NCBI RefSeq assembly: GCF_002975205.1
Contig: NZ_PCOC01000002.1
Coordinates: forward strand, 1,193,001-1,257,000
Direction: 5' to 3'
Length of the DNA: 64,000 nt
DNA from: Ochrobactrum vermis
GTDB lineage: Bacteria > Pseudomonadota > Alphaproteobacteria > Rhizobiales > Rhizobiaceae
The notes beneath the pieces were generated by a model. That model did no database searches and was not told where the DNA came from. It was given only the letters and a program-made list of their open reading frames with translations. The position numbers and the translations under genes are program-made. Numbering within the stretch: the stretch's first letter is position 1; every line of letters begins with the position of its first letter. Positions 1 to 10,785 of the stretch are shown here, one piece after another.

Positions 1-1
1 G

Positions 2-85
2 CTGGTCGGAATCAGTCTGGTTGCGTTCCTGATGATTGATTTTGTGCGCTGGCAATTCGCTGGTCAAAAGCCTGCTGTTGGCTGA
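2..85 (+). CDS. C-terminal end of a membrane protein (partial)
   Basis: The first bases read as one open frame that enters from outside the window and stops with TGA at 83-85. Its 27 visible residues start with a hydrophobic run (LVGISLVAFLMI) and end in a short polar tail (FAGQKPAVG), which looks like the last membrane helix of an inner-membrane protein. The family cannot be named from this fragment. It converges on acvB, and a hairpin lies between them. Confidence 0.5.
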   Translation: MVGISLVAFLMIDFVRWQFAGQKPAVG

Positions 86-94
86 AGCATCAAG

Positions 95-119
95 CTGACG
101 CCCGCCAAGGGGGCGTCAG
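95..119. terminator. Hairpin between convergent genes
   Basis: A perfect 9-bp inverted repeat (ctgacgccc and gggcgtcag) with a 7-base loop sits between the stop of the partial membrane-protein gene and the stop of acvB. It lacks a clean T-run but is placed to end transcription from both sides. Confidence 0.5.
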
Positions 120-131
120 TTCCGGTTGCCG

Positions 132-1544
132 TCAACTAGCCGGGCGTGGTGGCAGTCCGGCACGGGCTCGCATCTTTTCCAGAAGGCTGGCGGCAATAGG
201 TTCATAGTTTTCATCGAAATGATGACCACCAGCCAGTTTCATGACTTCCATGCCCTTCAACTCGGCTGCAGTGCAAGCGGTATCATCTTCTTCTTCGCCA
301 TAGACACAAACCACACGATCGAGCGGGATCGTCGATATGGCCGGAACGACGTCCTTGTCGCCGTCCATTCCGAGCCAGCCCTCGATGGAAACCTGGAACG
401 TCGTCGTCGTCTCGACGCCGAGGAGCCCAATCATTTTCGTGCGGTCCTGTATGGCTGGCCCCAGAAATTTCCACGCAAAAGGGAATGTATCGGCACCGAA
501 TGAATAGCCCAACACCGCGACCGGCAATTTGTTCGTCGGGTCGGCCTTCTTGATCATGGCCGTTGTGTCGTTGGCTATTTCTTCCGGTGTCCGTTCCGAC
601 CAGAAATAGCGCAGCGAATCCACGCCGATCACATGGACGCCATGGGCCTGCAACCATTCCCCAATGGATTTGTCGAGATCACGCCAGCCACCGTCTCCCG
701 AATAGAAAACCGCAACCATATCCGCTTTTCTGCCTTTGGCGGGAAGGTCAACGATAGGCAAGGCTTCGTTCTTGGCATCCTGATCTGCCATAGCTACGAC
801 ATTATCGACGGCCATTTTCAGACGCACGGGGAATTCCGGAGCGGATTGAAGCACGGCGACATTTTCCTGGCGAGCTGTAACCGGATTGTTGACCGGCGAT
901 CCCGCCGGTCCGATCACAAGAGCTGGGGCTGGAATTGCTGCATTGAAGCCATAGGTGAAGCCTCCATCAGGAGCTTTGACGGCGTCGGCCTTCTCCGTGC
1001 ACGAAGGCAGACGGGTTTTGGCTGGAGCCGGATCAAGCGACACGGCACCGGCAATGGTCGCATCGGGCGAATCCGAGGCTGCCGCATAAGCGATGGTCGC
1101 GCCTTGTCCAATACCTGTCAGAACGGGATGAAAATAAACGCCCAGATCGAGCCCGCGTAACGCTTCCTTGGCGATGGCTTCGAAATCGGAGTCCAGATAA
1201 TTGCACTCGCCGTCTTCCTTATCGAGGGCGGCGCGCCAGGGGCCGAGGTCGACGGGCAGGACGATCAAATTCCGGGCAAGCATCGCATCCATGAAATTTT
1301 TTTCCCGGTCACCAACGCCACCGTCGTCGCTCAACAGAATTGCCAAGCCGACGGGGTCGTTCTTCGGCATATAAACCGGGATATTGGACAGCCTTTCGGC
1401 GCTGGCGTGAATAACCGGTTCGTCGGAATCGGTGATTTTTGTCCAGAGGCGGGCAATTTTGCCTGTGTGCATTGCACCATAAACGCCCGCGGCAGCCAAC
1501 AATGCCAGCCCAAGCAGAGTAAAAAGAACGCGTCGTTTCTTCAT
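132..1544 (-). CDS. acvB: AcvB/VirJ-family periplasmic hydrolase (lysyl-phosphatidylglycerol hydrolase)
   Basis: This 470-residue protein opens with a signal peptide or anchor ([21 protein letters not shown]). Its second half is VirJ-like, with a nucleophile elbow GYSFGAD (Ser about 348) and an SGDGGW motif. In Agrobacterium AcvB hydrolyses lysyl-phosphatidylglycerol made by the adjacent LpiA/MprF; the family is also linked to virulence and acid tolerance. The ATG overlaps the mprF stop (ATGA), so translation is probably coupled. The open frame extends 28 codons upstream inside mprF, but the signal peptide and overlap fix the internal start. The lipid substrate is inferred from homologues. 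Confidence 0.85.
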   Translation of the reverse strand: MKKRRVLFTLLGLALLAAAGVYGAMHTGKIARLWTKITDSDEPVIHASAERLSNIPVYMPKNDPVGLAILLSDDGGVGDREKNFMDAMLARNLIVLPVDLGPWRAALDKEDGECNYLDSDFEAIAKEALRGLDLGVYFHPVLTGIGQGATIAYAAASDSPDATIAGAVSLDPAPAKTRLPSCTEKADAVKAPDGGFTYGFNAAIPAPALVIGPAGSPVNNPVTARQENVAVLQSAPEFPVRLKMAVDNVVAMADQDAKNEALPIVDLPAKGRKADMVAVFYSGDGGWRDLDKSIGEWLQAHGVHVIGVDSLRYFWSERTPEEIANDTTAMIKKADPTNKLPVAVLGYSFGADTFPFAWKFLGPAIQDRTKMIGLLGVETTTTFQVSIEGWLGMDGDKDVVPAISTIPLDRVVCVYGEEEDDTACTAAELKGMEVMKLAGGHHFDENYEPIAASLLEKMRARAGLPPRPAS

Positions 1545-4159
1545 TTGCGGATGAACTCCAGAGGGCTGCCATTGATAAGAGTGGTGGCATCGAGCAGGGC
1601 GCGTGGTGTTTCCAGTCCCCCCGGGCAAACCATGTAGTGCGGCGTCCAGACTGGATCGAATTTTTCTTTGAAAGCTTTCAGGCCGTCAAAATGATAAAGG
1701 TCGGCACCACGCTTGTAGATGAACGAACCGAAGCGGTTCCAGCGCGACGCCAATCTGCTGCCGCTCAGGCCAGAAAGAGGAGCAGCGCCGAGATTGAACC
1801 ACTTGTAGCCTTCCTCCTTACTGGCCATCAGTAATTTTGCAAAAAGCGCGTCCATCATGAGTTTGTGCACATTGGGCATATAGCGCATGAGATCGACGGT
1901 GATTTCATACTTGTCCGCACCGCGCCACATATTGGCGAAAGCCACGATTTCTCCGTCACTTTTCAACACCGCCACGTCGAAACGTTTCATGTACTCGTCA
2001 TCAAAGTAACCGAGCGAGAAGCCTTTTTCGCTGCCGGACTTGAAGTCGAGCCAAGCGTCAGAAATCTCGCGCAGGCGCGGAACGAGCGGTGGCACATCCG
2101 CAGCCGGAATGATTTCAAACGTCAGGCCATCCTTGTCGATCTTGCGATCGGCATAGCGGAATGGCTGACGACGTGGACCCTCGAGAGAGAAGTTGGCGAG
2201 GTCAACACGGGCAACTTCGCCAAGCTTAAGCGCAGTCAGCCCCATATCCAGAAACAGGGGCAGGCTTTGCGGGCCAACACCGTAGAAGACAGTTCGCAAG
2301 GCAAGTTTGTCGGCGAGCCCGTGAAACGACCAAGCAAGCTCCTTGCCTGTCTGTGCGTCGCCGATGGGGTCCCCAAGCGCGATCAGACTGCCTCCTGATT
2401 GCGCGTACATGACGAAGGCGCTCTTGTCGGCTGCGAGAAGAAATTGTTTGTCGCCCAGAAGAGCCAGAGCGGCATCGGTATGCGGCCATTGGGCGACGAG
2501 AGCTGGCACGGCATCGGGTATCGAATAATCCACCTTCCGTCTGCGGTGTCCAGTTCTGTTGATAATCGAATAAAGGCCGACTGCGGCGACCACTGCAAAG
2601 ACAAGAACAGTCGCCCGTAGGAACCGCGGTGCATTGCCATTCCAGGCGAAATCCCACCAGAGATCGTTGGAATATTCCACGTGGCGATAAACGAAGAAGC
2701 CGAGCCATGTAGAGACGAGCACCGTCGTGCCGACAGTCGCAATCCAGTTCCAGCTCAAGTCGAACGGCCCAGAAATCGGTCGGCGGTAGAACGAGTCGCG
2801 GAAACCCCAAAGCGTGAAGGCGAAAATGCAGAGGATGGTTGCTTCTTCCCAGTCGAGGCCTTTGGCCAGAGAAAACGCAGCGCCGCTCAGGAGAAGGATT
2901 TGTGCGGCCACCCAGGCGCGTGCAAGCCGCTTCGACAGGCCGCGCGCAACGATGAGCAGCGCTACACCGACCAAGCTGGCGGCAAGATGCGACATCTCCA
3001 TCAACGACTCAGGGACGATGTCAGAAAGCAGTTTCACGCGGTAGCGGAGGTCCGGCGTTGCACCAGAAACAAGAAGAATGATGCCGCCGAGAAAGATGAT
3101 GCTGGCAGACAGGCTGGGGATGAGTGGCTCGACCAGACGTTTGGCGAAGCGCGCCTGCTTCCCGAGCATATGGCGACGACGCATGATCTCCCATACGAGA
3201 ATACCTGCCGTCGCCACAACGAGCGGCAAAACGGTATAGATAAGCCGGTAAGCAAGTAGACCCGCAATCGCATCCGGCTTCCCGCCAAGGCCGAGACCCG
3301 CAATGATCGTTGCTTCAAATGCGCCAAGACCACCCGGGGCATGACTGGCGATTCCCAATACGATGGCGATGACATAGACCAGTGCGAAAACAGCAAAGCT
3401 TGGCACTGCGTCGGCAGGCATGAGGACATAAAGCGTAGCGGCTGCGGCGCCCACATCCACAAGTCCAGCAAATATCTGGGTCAACGCTCCTTTGGAGTTG
3501 GGCAGACGCAGACTGAACGAACCAATCGTAAAACTGCGTTGTCCATGCGACAGCCAGTAGATCAGCCAGCCGATGCCGCCCAGTATAACGATGCCTGCGA
3601 CAATATCGATTCGGGAATCGATGGCGGACAGCCACGGAACATCCTGCGGGTCGATGAGAAGCGCGGCACCAACCATGATGATCAGTGCGAACCAGATCGC
3701 GAACCACGATGTTCCGACGATCTTGCCGATATCGGCAAGACTAACGCCTTCGGCAGCATAGATACGATAACGCAGAGCGCCACCGGTCAGCAGGGAAAAG
3801 CCAAGTGCATTGGAGATCGCATAACCCGCGGCGCCTGCAACGGCAGCAAGGCGACGCGGTATCTGATTGGGCGCAATCGTATCGACAGCCACGACATCGT
3901 AGAGGGCGACGGCGGCATAGCTTAAAGCCGTGAAGAACACGGCCAGGCAAAGCGTCTTCCATGAGATGTTGTGGAAGGCAGCGAGTGTTTCCGTGCGAGA
4001 TGTGTGCTGGAGCAGGTTTTCCAGCACATAAATCGCAAGTAAAGCGATTGCGATGCCTGCTATCGGGAACAGAAAATGTTGGTATCGCTTGAACCAGCCG
4101 GAATGTCTCGTCGACGTTGCAGGTGGTGTTGAAGGCACGTCATCATCAATAAGGCTCAT
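1541..4159 (-). CDS. mprF: Bifunctional lysyl-phosphatidylglycerol synthase/flippase MprF (LpiA)
   Basis: The 872-residue protein has a long multi-helix N-terminal region (flippase, roughly residues 20-520) and a soluble C-terminal DUF2156 aminoacyltransferase domain, which contains the segment [12 protein letters not shown]. MprF moves lysine from Lys-tRNA to phosphatidylglycerol and flips the product to the outer leaflet, lowering the negative surface charge and raising resistance to cationic peptides. The open frame runs upstream to 4528 across the divergent ccdA gene; MSLIDDDVP at 4159 is the sensible start. The mprF-acvB order matches lpiA-acvB/atvA of rhizobia, which responds to low pH in Rhizobium tropici. 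Confidence 0.92.
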   Translation of the reverse strand: MSLIDDDVPSTPPATSTRHSGWFKRYQHFLFPIAGIAIALLAIYVLENLLQHTSRTETLAAFHNISWKTLCLAVFFTALSYAAVALYDVVAVDTIAPNQIPRRLAAVAGAAGYAISNALGFSLLTGGALRYRIYAAEGVSLADIGKIVGTSWFAIWFALIIMVGAALLIDPQDVPWLSAIDSRIDIVAGIVILGGIGWLIYWLSHGQRSFTIGSFSLRLPNSKGALTQIFAGLVDVGAAAATLYVLMPADAVPSFAVFALVYVIAIVLGIASHAPGGLGAFEATIIAGLGLGGKPDAIAGLLAYRLIYTVLPLVVATAGILVWEIMRRRHMLGKQARFAKRLVEPLIPSLSASIIFLGGIILLVSGATPDLRYRVKLLSDIVPESLMEMSHLAASLVGVALLIVARGLSKRLARAWVAAQILLLSGAAFSLAKGLDWEEATILCIFAFTLWGFRDSFYRRPISGPFDLSWNWIATVGTTVLVSTWLGFFVYRHVEYSNDLWWDFAWNGNAPRFLRATVLVFAVVAAVGLYSIINRTGHRRRKVDYSIPDAVPALVAQWPHTDAALALLGDKQFLLAADKSAFVMYAQSGGSLIALGDPIGDAQTGKELAWSFHGLADKLALRTVFYGVGPQSLPLFLDMGLTALKLGEVARVDLANFSLEGPRRQPFRYADRKIDKDGLTFEIIPAADVPPLVPRLREISDAWLDFKSGSEKGFSLGYFDDEYMKRFDVAVLKSDGEIVAFANMWRGADKYEITVDLMRYMPNVHKLMMDALFAKLLMASKEEGYKWFNLGAAPLSGLSGSRLASRWNRFGSFIYKRGADLYHFDGLKAFKEKFDPVWTPHYMVCPGGLETPRALLDATTLINGSPLEFIRK

Positions 4160-4323
4160 AGGAACATCGTCCGGTTGGAGCAATATATTATAAATCGCGC
4201 AATGATCTCGATTTAGGGCGAACTTGTGTTCGAGCGAGATGCCGCATTGAAAATATTCAAAGTAGAGCAGAAGTTGGTCTATATAAGCCAGCGGTTGGGC
4301 CAGACCGCAAGTGATTTGATGAA
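4160..4323. promoter_or_regulatory. Divergent promoter region mprF / ccdA
   Basis: This 164-bp AT-richer spacer separates the divergent starts of mprF and ccdA and must hold both promoters. No regulator site could be identified with confidence. Confidence 0.4.
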
Positions 4324-5088
4324 GTGAAAGAGGTATTGGTGCTCGATATTTCATATATGACCGCAGCCGGAGCCGGTGCGTTGTCGTTTCTGTCACCCTG
4401 CGTCCTACCGCTTGTGCCACCCTATCTGTGTTACATGGCGGGCGTGAGTGTTGAGGATTTCCGTGCGGAGAAAGCGACAGCGGTTGTGGCAGCTCCTTCT
4501 GCTCGCCGTTCGCTGGCGTTTGCGGCAATCTGTTTTGTTCTCGGTTTCACGACTGTTTTCGTGGCACTTGGCGCGGGCGCTTCGTCGATAGGAGCTTTCC
4601 TGCGCGCATGGCAGCAGGAGATCGCCATCGTTGCCGGTGTCGTTATCATATTGATGGGGCTGAACTTCCTCGGCATCTTGCGCCTGTCGTTCCTGTCCCG
4701 CGAAGCGCGCTTTCAGGCACGTAATGCTCCCGCATCGCCGCTTGGAGCCTATATTATGGGCCTCGCATTCGCCTTCGGCTGGACACCGTGCATCGGACCT
4801 GTTCTTGGACCGATCCTGACACTTGCGGGTGGCAGCAGCACAGTCGGTGAGGGCGCTCTATTGCTGGCGACCTATTCGCTTGGCCTTGGTATTCCGTTTT
4901 TGATTGCTGCTCTTTTTTCTGGCGCATTCATGCGGTTTCTTTCGCGGTTCCGAGTGCATCTCGGCAAGGTGGAGAAAGCCATGGGCGCGCTTCTGGTCGC
5001 AGCAGGTGTCTTGTTCCTGACCGGCGGCATGCAATCCTTCTCATTCTGGCTGCTTGAAAATTTTCCGGCGCTTGGACGGCTGGGTTAG
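4324..5088 (+). CDS. ccdA: Cytochrome c biogenesis protein CcdA
   Basis: A 254-residue inner-membrane protein with about six helices. It carries the two conserved CcdA cysteine motifs, LSPCVLPLVPP near the N-terminus and GWTPCIGPVLGP in the middle. CcdA passes electrons from cytoplasmic thioredoxin across the membrane to periplasmic thiol-disulfide proteins used in cytochrome c maturation. The frame given starts at GTG 4324; a later GTG (4339) or ATG (4357) in the same frame is possible because the family usually begins shortly before the AGALSFLSPC segment. Confidence 0.9.
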   Translation: MKEVLVLDISYMTAAGAGALSFLSPCVLPLVPPYLCYMAGVSVEDFRAEKATAVVAAPSARRSLAFAAICFVLGFTTVFVALGAGASSIGAFLRAWQQEIAIVAGVVIILMGLNFLGILRLSFLSREARFQARNAPASPLGAYIMGLAFAFGWTPCIGPVLGPILTLAGGSSTVGEGALLLATYSLGLGIPFLIAALFSGAFMRFLSRFRVHLGKVEKAMGALLVAAGVLFLTGGMQSFSFWLLENFPALGRLG

Positions 5089-5168
5089 AGTTCGAGGGCA
5101 ATCCGTAAGTTTTCATAGACGCTTTGATGTTATGAGCGAAGATCATCTCAATTTTTCTGGACCACACC

Positions 5169-6533
5169 ATGACAGACCGTACCTGCCTTTCCATCGTACT
5201 TGCTGCTGGCGAAGGCACACGCATGAAATCCAGCTTGCCGAAAGTGCTGCACGCGGTCGCGGGCCTGCCGCTGGTCTGCCATGTGGTCAAAGCCGTGCGG
5301 GGGACAGGCAAGAGCGATGTCGCGCTGGTCGTCGGACGCGGTGCAGAAGACGTGCGCGGCGCGGTTGAGAAAATCGCAGGTCCGGTTTCAGCCTTTGAGC
5401 AGACGGAGCGTCTCGGTACGGCTCATGCTGTGCTTGCTGCGCGCGAGGCGATTGCAAATGGCTATGACGATCTGCTGATCGTGTTTGGCGATACGCCTCT
5501 GATTGAAGCGCAGTCACTGCAGGCCGCGCGTGCGCGCCTGGCCGATGGCGCTGATATCGTTGTGATCGGTTTCCGCCCGGCCAGTCCGCACGGCTATGGC
5601 CGCCTGATTGAAGATGGTGACCAGCTGGTCGCCATCGTAGAGGAAAAGGAAGCGACGGACGCCCAGAAGCAGATCGGTTTCTGCAATGGTGGTTTGATGG
5701 CCGTGCGGGGTAGTCACGCTCTGGCGCTGCTGGACGCGGTTGGCAACGACAATGCCAAGGGCGAATATTACCTCACCGATATTGTTGCCATCGCGCATGA
5801 CAAGGGCCTCAACGTAACGGCTATCGAAGTGCCGGTCGATAACGTGATCGGCATCAACAACCGTGCAGAACTCGCCGAGGCGGAAGCCATCTGGCAGAAC
5901 CGCAAGCGCCGCGAGATGATGCTGGCCGGTGTGACGCTGATCGCGCCGGAAACGGTGTTCTTCAGCCATGATACGCTGGTTGAAGCTGATGTCATCATCG
6001 AACCGAGCGTGTTCTTCGGTCCGGGTGTACATATTGCAACGGGTGCGCTCATTCATTCCTTCTCGCATATGGAAGGCGCGAATGTTGGTCCAAGCGCGGA
6101 AATCGGGCCTTTTGCACGTCTGCGTCCGGGTGCAAAGCTTGGTGAAAAAACCAAGGTTGGCAATTTCTGCGAAGTGAAGAACGCCGATGTGCGCAAGGGC
6201 GCCAAGATCAATCACCTGACCTATATCGGTGATGCGACCGTCGGTGCTTCCAGCAATATCGGGGCAGGGACGATCACTTGCAACTACGACGGTTACAACA
6301 AGTATAAGACGATCATCGGCGAAAATGCCTTTATCGGCTCCAATTCTTCTTTGGTGGCACCGGTGGAAATTGGCGATAACGCCTATATCGCATCCGGCAG
6401 CACGATCACCGACAATGTTCCGGCTGATGCGCTGGCTTTTGGTCGCGCGCGACAGGAAACCAAGGAAGGCCGGGGAAAGATCCTGCGAGAGAAGTATGCC
6501 GCCATCAAAGCGGCTAAAATCTCATTGAAGTAA
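5169..6533 (+). CDS. glmU: Bifunctional UDP-GlcNAc pyrophosphorylase / GlcN-1-P acetyltransferase GlmU
   Basis: The 454-residue protein has the full two-domain layout. The N-terminal nucleotidyltransferase carries [15 protein letters not shown] (about residues 11-25); the C-terminal left-handed beta-helix of hexapeptide repeats runs from about residue 250 and contains NHLTYIGDA with the expected catalytic histidine. GlmU acetylates glucosamine-1-phosphate and then uridylylates it to UDP-GlcNAc for peptidoglycan and lipid A. It lies just upstream of glmS, so the amino-sugar branch is co-located. Confidence 0.98.
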   Translation: MTDRTCLSIVLAAGEGTRMKSSLPKVLHAVAGLPLVCHVVKAVRGTGKSDVALVVGRGAEDVRGAVEKIAGPVSAFEQTERLGTAHAVLAAREAIANGYDDLLIVFGDTPLIEAQSLQAARARLADGADIVVIGFRPASPHGYGRLIEDGDQLVAIVEEKEATDAQKQIGFCNGGLMAVRGSHALALLDAVGNDNAKGEYYLTDIVAIAHDKGLNVTAIEVPVDNVIGINNRAELAEAEAIWQNRKRREMMLAGVTLIAPETVFFSHDTLVEADVIIEPSVFFGPGVHIATGALIHSFSHMEGANVGPSAEIGPFARLRPGAKLGEKTKVGNFCEVKNADVRKGAKINHLTYIGDATVGASSNIGAGTITCNYDGYNKYKTIIGENAFIGSNSSLVAPVEIGDNAYIASGSTITDNVPADALAFGRARQETKEGRGKILREKYAAIKAAKISLK

Positions 6534-6638
6534 ATCGACTATCAGACGACCCGGGTGAGGATGGCCTGGCTTGCCGTTCCGCCCTAGAGTCTTTAAACCG
6601 GCTGGCAAAAAGCAAGCGACCCAGATCTGGAGCACCCT

Positions 6639-8462
6639 ATGTGTGGAATTATTGGTATTATCGGCAAGGATGAAGTCGCGCCGCTTCTGGTCGATGCTCT
6701 GAAAAGGCTCGAATATCGCGGCTACGATTCCGCCGGTATCGCCACCCTGCAAAATGGCAGACTTGATCGCCGCCGTGCCGAAGGCAAGCTCGTCAATCTT
6801 GAAAAGCGTCTGGCCGGTGAGCCGCTTCCGGGCGTGATTGGTATCGGTCATACGCGCTGGGCAACCCATGGCAAGCCGGTGGAGCGCAATGCGCATCCGC
6901 ATATTACCGAACGCCTTGCGGTCGTTCACAACGGCATCATCGAGAACTTTGCCGAACTGCGCGCAATGCTGGAAGCCGAAGGCCGCAAGTTCCAGACTGA
7001 AACCGACACCGAAGCCGTCGCGCATCTGGTGACGCGTGAGTTGGAAAAGGGCAAGTCGCCGGTTGAGGCGGTGCGAGATTGCCTGCCGCTGCTTCATGGC
7101 GCTTTCGCACTCGCATTCCTGTTTGAAGGCGACGAAGAACTGCTCATCGGCGCTCGTCAGGGGCCGCCACTGGCTGTCGGCTATGGCGATGGCGAAATGT
7201 TCCTCGGCTCCGATGCGATTGCGCTGTCGCCCTTCACCGACACCATTGCCTATCTTGAAGATGGCGACTGGGCTGTACTGACCCGCAAGGGCGTCACCAT
7301 TTATGACGAGAGCAACAATCAGGCCGAGCGTACGATCCAGAAGACGCAGACCGCCAATATGCTCGTTTCCAAGGGCAATCATCGTCACTTCATGCAGAAG
7401 GAGATGTTTGAGCAGCCGGAAGTGATTTCTCACACGCTTGCCAATTATCTCGATTTCACCACCGGCAAAGTGCGTCAAGAGGCTATTGGCCTCGATTTCA
7501 GCAAAATCGATCGTCTGACAATTTCAGCCTGCGGTACGGCCTATTATGCCGCATCGGTCGGCAAATACTGGTTCGAACAGATCGCTCGCCTGCCGGTCGA
7601 TAGCGATATCGCATCGGAATTCCGTTATCGCGAAATGCCGCTGTCGAAGGATTCGCTTGCGGTTTTTGTTTCGCAATCCGGTGAAACGGCGGATACGCTA
7701 GCGTCTCTGCGTTATTGCAAGTCGCAAGGGCTGAAGATCGCGTCCATCGTCAACGTGACCGGCTCGACCATCGCCCGCGAATCCGATGCCGTGTTCCCGA
7801 CGCTGGCCGGTCCGGAAATTGGCGTTGCCTCCACCAAGGCATTCACCTGCCAGCTTTCGGCCATGGCATCGCTCGCCATCGCTGCCGCCAAGGCGCGCGG
7901 CGCGATTGACGATGCCCGCGAACAGGAACTGGTGCGCCAGCTTTCCGAGGCGCCGCGTTTCCTCAATCAGGTGCTGAAGCTGGAAGACCAGATCGCTGCG
8001 GTTTGCACTGATCTCGCCAAGGTCAATCACGTTCTTTATCTGGGTCGTGGCACGTCTTTCCCGCTTGCCATGGAAGGCGCGCTGAAGCTCAAGGAAATCT
8101 CCTATATCCACGCAGAAGGCTATGCTGCGGGCGAGTTGAAGCACGGTCCAATCGCTCTGATCGATGAGACCATGCCGGTCATCGTCATTGCGCCGTCCGA
8201 CCGTCTTTATGAAAAGACTGTCTCCAACATGCAGGAAGTCGCGGCCCGTGGCGGACGCATCATCCTGATCACTGACAAGAAGGGCGCTGAAAGCGCTAGC
8301 GTCGACACGATGGCAACCATCGTCCTGCCGGACGTGCCGGAATTCATCACGCCGCTGGTTTATGCCCTGCCGATCCAGATGTTGGCCTATCACACCGCCG
8401 TCCTGATGGGCACGGATGTCGATCAGCCGCGCAATCTGGCAAAATCGGTTACAGTTGAATAA
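6639..8462 (+). CDS. glmS: Glutamine-fructose-6-phosphate aminotransferase (isomerizing) GlmS
   Basis: A 607-residue enzyme of normal length. It starts MCGIIGIIG, so Cys2 becomes the N-terminal nucleophile of the glutaminase domain, and two SIS sugar-isomerase domains follow (for example SACGTAYYAA, SQSGETADT and RGTSFPLAMEGALKLKE). It makes glucosamine-6-phosphate from fructose-6-phosphate and glutamine, the entry step to UDP-GlcNAc. A 105-bp spacer separates it from glmU; no glmS ribozyme-like element was seen there. A stem-loop follows the stop. Confidence 0.98.
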   Translation: MCGIIGIIGKDEVAPLLVDALKRLEYRGYDSAGIATLQNGRLDRRRAEGKLVNLEKRLAGEPLPGVIGIGHTRWATHGKPVERNAHPHITERLAVVHNGIIENFAELRAMLEAEGRKFQTETDTEAVAHLVTRELEKGKSPVEAVRDCLPLLHGAFALAFLFEGDEELLIGARQGPPLAVGYGDGEMFLGSDAIALSPFTDTIAYLEDGDWAVLTRKGVTIYDESNNQAERTIQKTQTANMLVSKGNHRHFMQKEMFEQPEVISHTLANYLDFTTGKVRQEAIGLDFSKIDRLTISACGTAYYAASVGKYWFEQIARLPVDSDIASEFRYREMPLSKDSLAVFVSQSGETADTLASLRYCKSQGLKIASIVNVTGSTIARESDAVFPTLAGPEIGVASTKAFTCQLSAMASLAIAAAKARGAIDDAREQELVRQLSEAPRFLNQVLKLEDQIAAVCTDLAKVNHVLYLGRGTSFPLAMEGALKLKEISYIHAEGYAAGELKHGPIALIDETMPVIVIAPSDRLYEKTVSNMQEVAARGGRIILITDKKGAESASVDTMATIVLPDVPEFITPLVYALPIQMLAYHTAVLMGTDVDQPRNLAKSVTVE

Positions 8463-8500
8463 AATCAGTCTATTACAAGATTAGCTTTATAACGTGATTG

Positions 8501-8527
8501 AAGTGGCCACGTGAACGGCCATTTTGC
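8501..8527 (+). terminator. Rho-independent terminator after glmS
   Basis: An 8-bp stem (aagtggcc with ggccattt, one G-T pair) and an 8-base loop are followed by a short T-run. It sits between the convergent glmS and recG stops. Confidence 0.6.
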
Positions 8528-10635
8528 TACCCAGCTCTCAAGAGCCTGATCGCCTCGTCGCGTCCGAAGAGATAGAGCAGCACGCGCAGCGCCTGTCCGC
8601 GTTCGGATTCCAGATCGGGATCGCTGGTCAAAACATAGCGCGCATCCTTGCGGGCGATTTCCAGAAGATCGCCATGGGCTTCGATGGAAGCGAGGCGGAA
8701 ACCCGGCGTGCCGGACTGGCGGGTGCCGAGCAACTCGCCTTCGCCGCGCAGTTTCAGATCTTCCTCGGCGATGCGGAAACCGTCTTCCGTCTCGCGCATG
8801 ACCTTCAGTCGCGCCTGACCGATTTCGCCCAGCGGTCCCTTGTAGAGCAGGAGGCAGGTCGATGGCTTGTCGCCGCGCCCCACGCGCCCGCGCAACTGGT
8901 GCAGTTGCGACAGGCCAAACCGTTCGGCGTGTTCGATCACGATGATGGTTGCGTCGGGCACGTCCACGCCGACTTCAATAACGGTGGTGGCAACCAGAAG
9001 CCGCGTTTCGCCTTGCTTGAAGGCGCGCATGGCTTCGTCCTTTTCGGTCCCATTCATGCGGCCATGGATAAGGCCGATCCGGTCGCCGAAGACGGATTTG
9101 AGGCTTTCGAAACGCTCTTCCGCCGAGGTCAGCTCAACAAGCTCCGATTCCTCTACCAACGGGCAGATCCAGTAAATTTTCTGCCCTTCCAGCACCGCTT
9201 TGCGGATGCGCTCCACCAGTTCGCCCATGCGCTCCATCGGCAGGATTGCCGTGGTGATTGGCTGGCGCCCGGCTGGCTTTTCGGTCAGCTTGGATACGTC
9301 CATATCGCCGAAGGCGGTCAGAACCAGCGTGCGCGGGATCGGCGTTGCCGTCATCACCAGCATATCGGGGGCGGAGCCCTTTGCAGTTAGCATCAGACGC
9401 TGATGCACGCCAAAGCGGTGCTGTTCGTCGATGATGACCAGAACGAGGTCGTGATACTCGACCTTTTCCTGAAACAGCGCATGCGTGCCGATGACGATAT
9501 CAATCTCGCCGCTTTTCAAGCCTTCCAGCACGGCATTGCGGTCTCGGCCCTTTTCGCGGCCCGTCAAAAGCGCGGCTTTCAGCCCGGCTTTTTCGGCAAG
9601 TGGCGCGATGGTTGCAAAGTGCTGGCGGGCAAGCACTTCGGTCGGAGCCATCAGGGCGGATTGACCACCGGATTCCGCAGCATGCGCCATGGAAAGCAGA
9701 CCCACGACGGTTTTGCCGGAGCCGACATCGCCCTGCAAAAGCCGGAGCATTCGTTCCGGTGATTTGAGGTCTGTGATGATTTCACGAACGGCCTGATCCT
9801 GCCCTTGGGTCAGGCGATAGGGCAGGTTGCGCATGATTTCGGTCATAATGCGCCCGGTGCCTCCCAGCGGCCGCCCCGAAAGCCTGCGTGTCTTGGCGCG
9901 CACGAGGGCAAGCGCCAATTGTCCGGCCAGAAATTCATCATAAGCAAGCCTGCGCCGCGTAATGCCTTCAAGTGCAATGTCGGAGGGATCTTCCGGCTGG
10001 TGCAGGGTATTAAGCGCGTCCTGAAAGCTTGGAAAACGCTCGCGCGCCAGCAAGGGGCCGTCGATCCATTCCGGCAGCGGTGGAACACGCGTCAGCGCTT
10101 CCTTGATCGCACGCCCCAGTGTTTTCGGCGACAGACCGGCTGTCAGCGGATAGACCGGCTCGACCATCGGTAGATTGGCGGCGTCTTCGAGGCTCGCAAT
10201 ATAATCGGGATGCACCATGGAGGCGCGCCCGTTGAACCACTCCACCTTGCCGGACACGATGACGGTTTCGCCTTCAGGCAGCATCTTTTGCAGCCACGGC
10301 AATTGCGCATGGAAGAAAGTCAGCGCAATCTCGCCGGTATCGTCATGGGCAAAGACGCGATGCGGAACATTGCCTCTGCCGGGCGGGGCGGGCTGGTGCT
10401 GATCAACGACCACTTCCAACGTGACGATAGCGCCTTCCTGCGCCAGCGCAATGCCGGGACGGTTGCGCCGGTCGATGACGCTGTTCGGCGGCAGGAACAG
10501 AAGCTGGCCGACTTTCGGTTCCGCGCCGGGCCCATCGGTGCCCAGAAGTTTACCAAGCAAAACCGCAACTTTCGGGCCAATGCCGGAAAGCGAACGGACG
10601 GAAGCGAAAAACGGGTCGAGCGAAGATGGGCGCAT
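8527..10635 (-). CDS. recG: ATP-dependent DNA helicase RecG
   Basis: The 702-residue protein carries the N-terminal wedge/OB region (about residues 50-170) and superfamily 2 helicase motifs: Walker A GDVGSGKTVVG, IIDEQHRFGVHQ, TATPIPRTL and QLRGRVGRGD. RecG remodels stalled replication forks and Holliday junctions. The length matches the family. It is divergent from sdhE-mfd, a recG-sdhE-mfd order common in Rhizobiales. Confidence 0.97.
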   Translation of the reverse strand: MRPSSLDPFFASVRSLSGIGPKVAVLLGKLLGTDGPGAEPKVGQLLFLPPNSVIDRRNRPGIALAQEGAIVTLEVVVDQHQPAPPGRGNVPHRVFAHDDTGEIALTFFHAQLPWLQKMLPEGETVIVSGKVEWFNGRASMVHPDYIASLEDAANLPMVEPVYPLTAGLSPKTLGRAIKEALTRVPPLPEWIDGPLLARERFPSFQDALNTLHQPEDPSDIALEGITRRRLAYDEFLAGQLALALVRAKTRRLSGRPLGGTGRIMTEIMRNLPYRLTQGQDQAVREIITDLKSPERMLRLLQGDVGSGKTVVGLLSMAHAAESGGQSALMAPTEVLARQHFATIAPLAEKAGLKAALLTGREKGRDRNAVLEGLKSGEIDIVIGTHALFQEKVEYHDLVLVIIDEQHRFGVHQRLMLTAKGSAPDMLVMTATPIPRTLVLTAFGDMDVSKLTEKPAGRQPITTAILPMERMGELVERIRKAVLEGQKIYWICPLVEESELVELTSAEERFESLKSVFGDRIGLIHGRMNGTEKDEAMRAFKQGETRLLVATTVIEVGVDVPDATIIVIEHAERFGLSQLHQLRGRVGRGDKPSTCLLLYKGPLGEIGQARLKVMRETEDGFRIAEEDLKLRGEGELLGTRQSGTPGFRLASIEAHGDLLEIARKDARYVLTSDPDLESERGQALRVLLYLFGRDEAIRLLRAG

Positions 10636-10785
10636 GGCTCAGACCATTAACTGCTTCGCGGTCAGGTGCAAGTCTGCGTCATCATCTTTTCGTGCTCTTT
10701 TTGTTCTTGTCTGATAAACAGGTTCCCTGTTCGGTCCCAGATGTTATATACCGGCAGCGATTTTGATAAATGGAGCAGTTCCGAC

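Noticed and set aside
4160..4528. N-terminal extension of mprF across ccdA
   Set aside because: The extension overlaps the divergent ccdA gene and is not membrane- or MprF-like; the family start is at 4159.
6534..6638. glmS ribozyme or riboswitch
   Set aside because: The 105-bp leader shows no fold or motif like the Gram-positive glmS ribozyme.
6522..7478. 318-codon minus-strand frame over glmS
   Set aside because: Antisense to the highly conserved GlmS; the His/Arg-rich sequence is typical of a shadow frame.
8524..9390. 288-codon plus-strand frame over recG
   Set aside because: Antisense to conserved RecG helicase motifs; no independent support.
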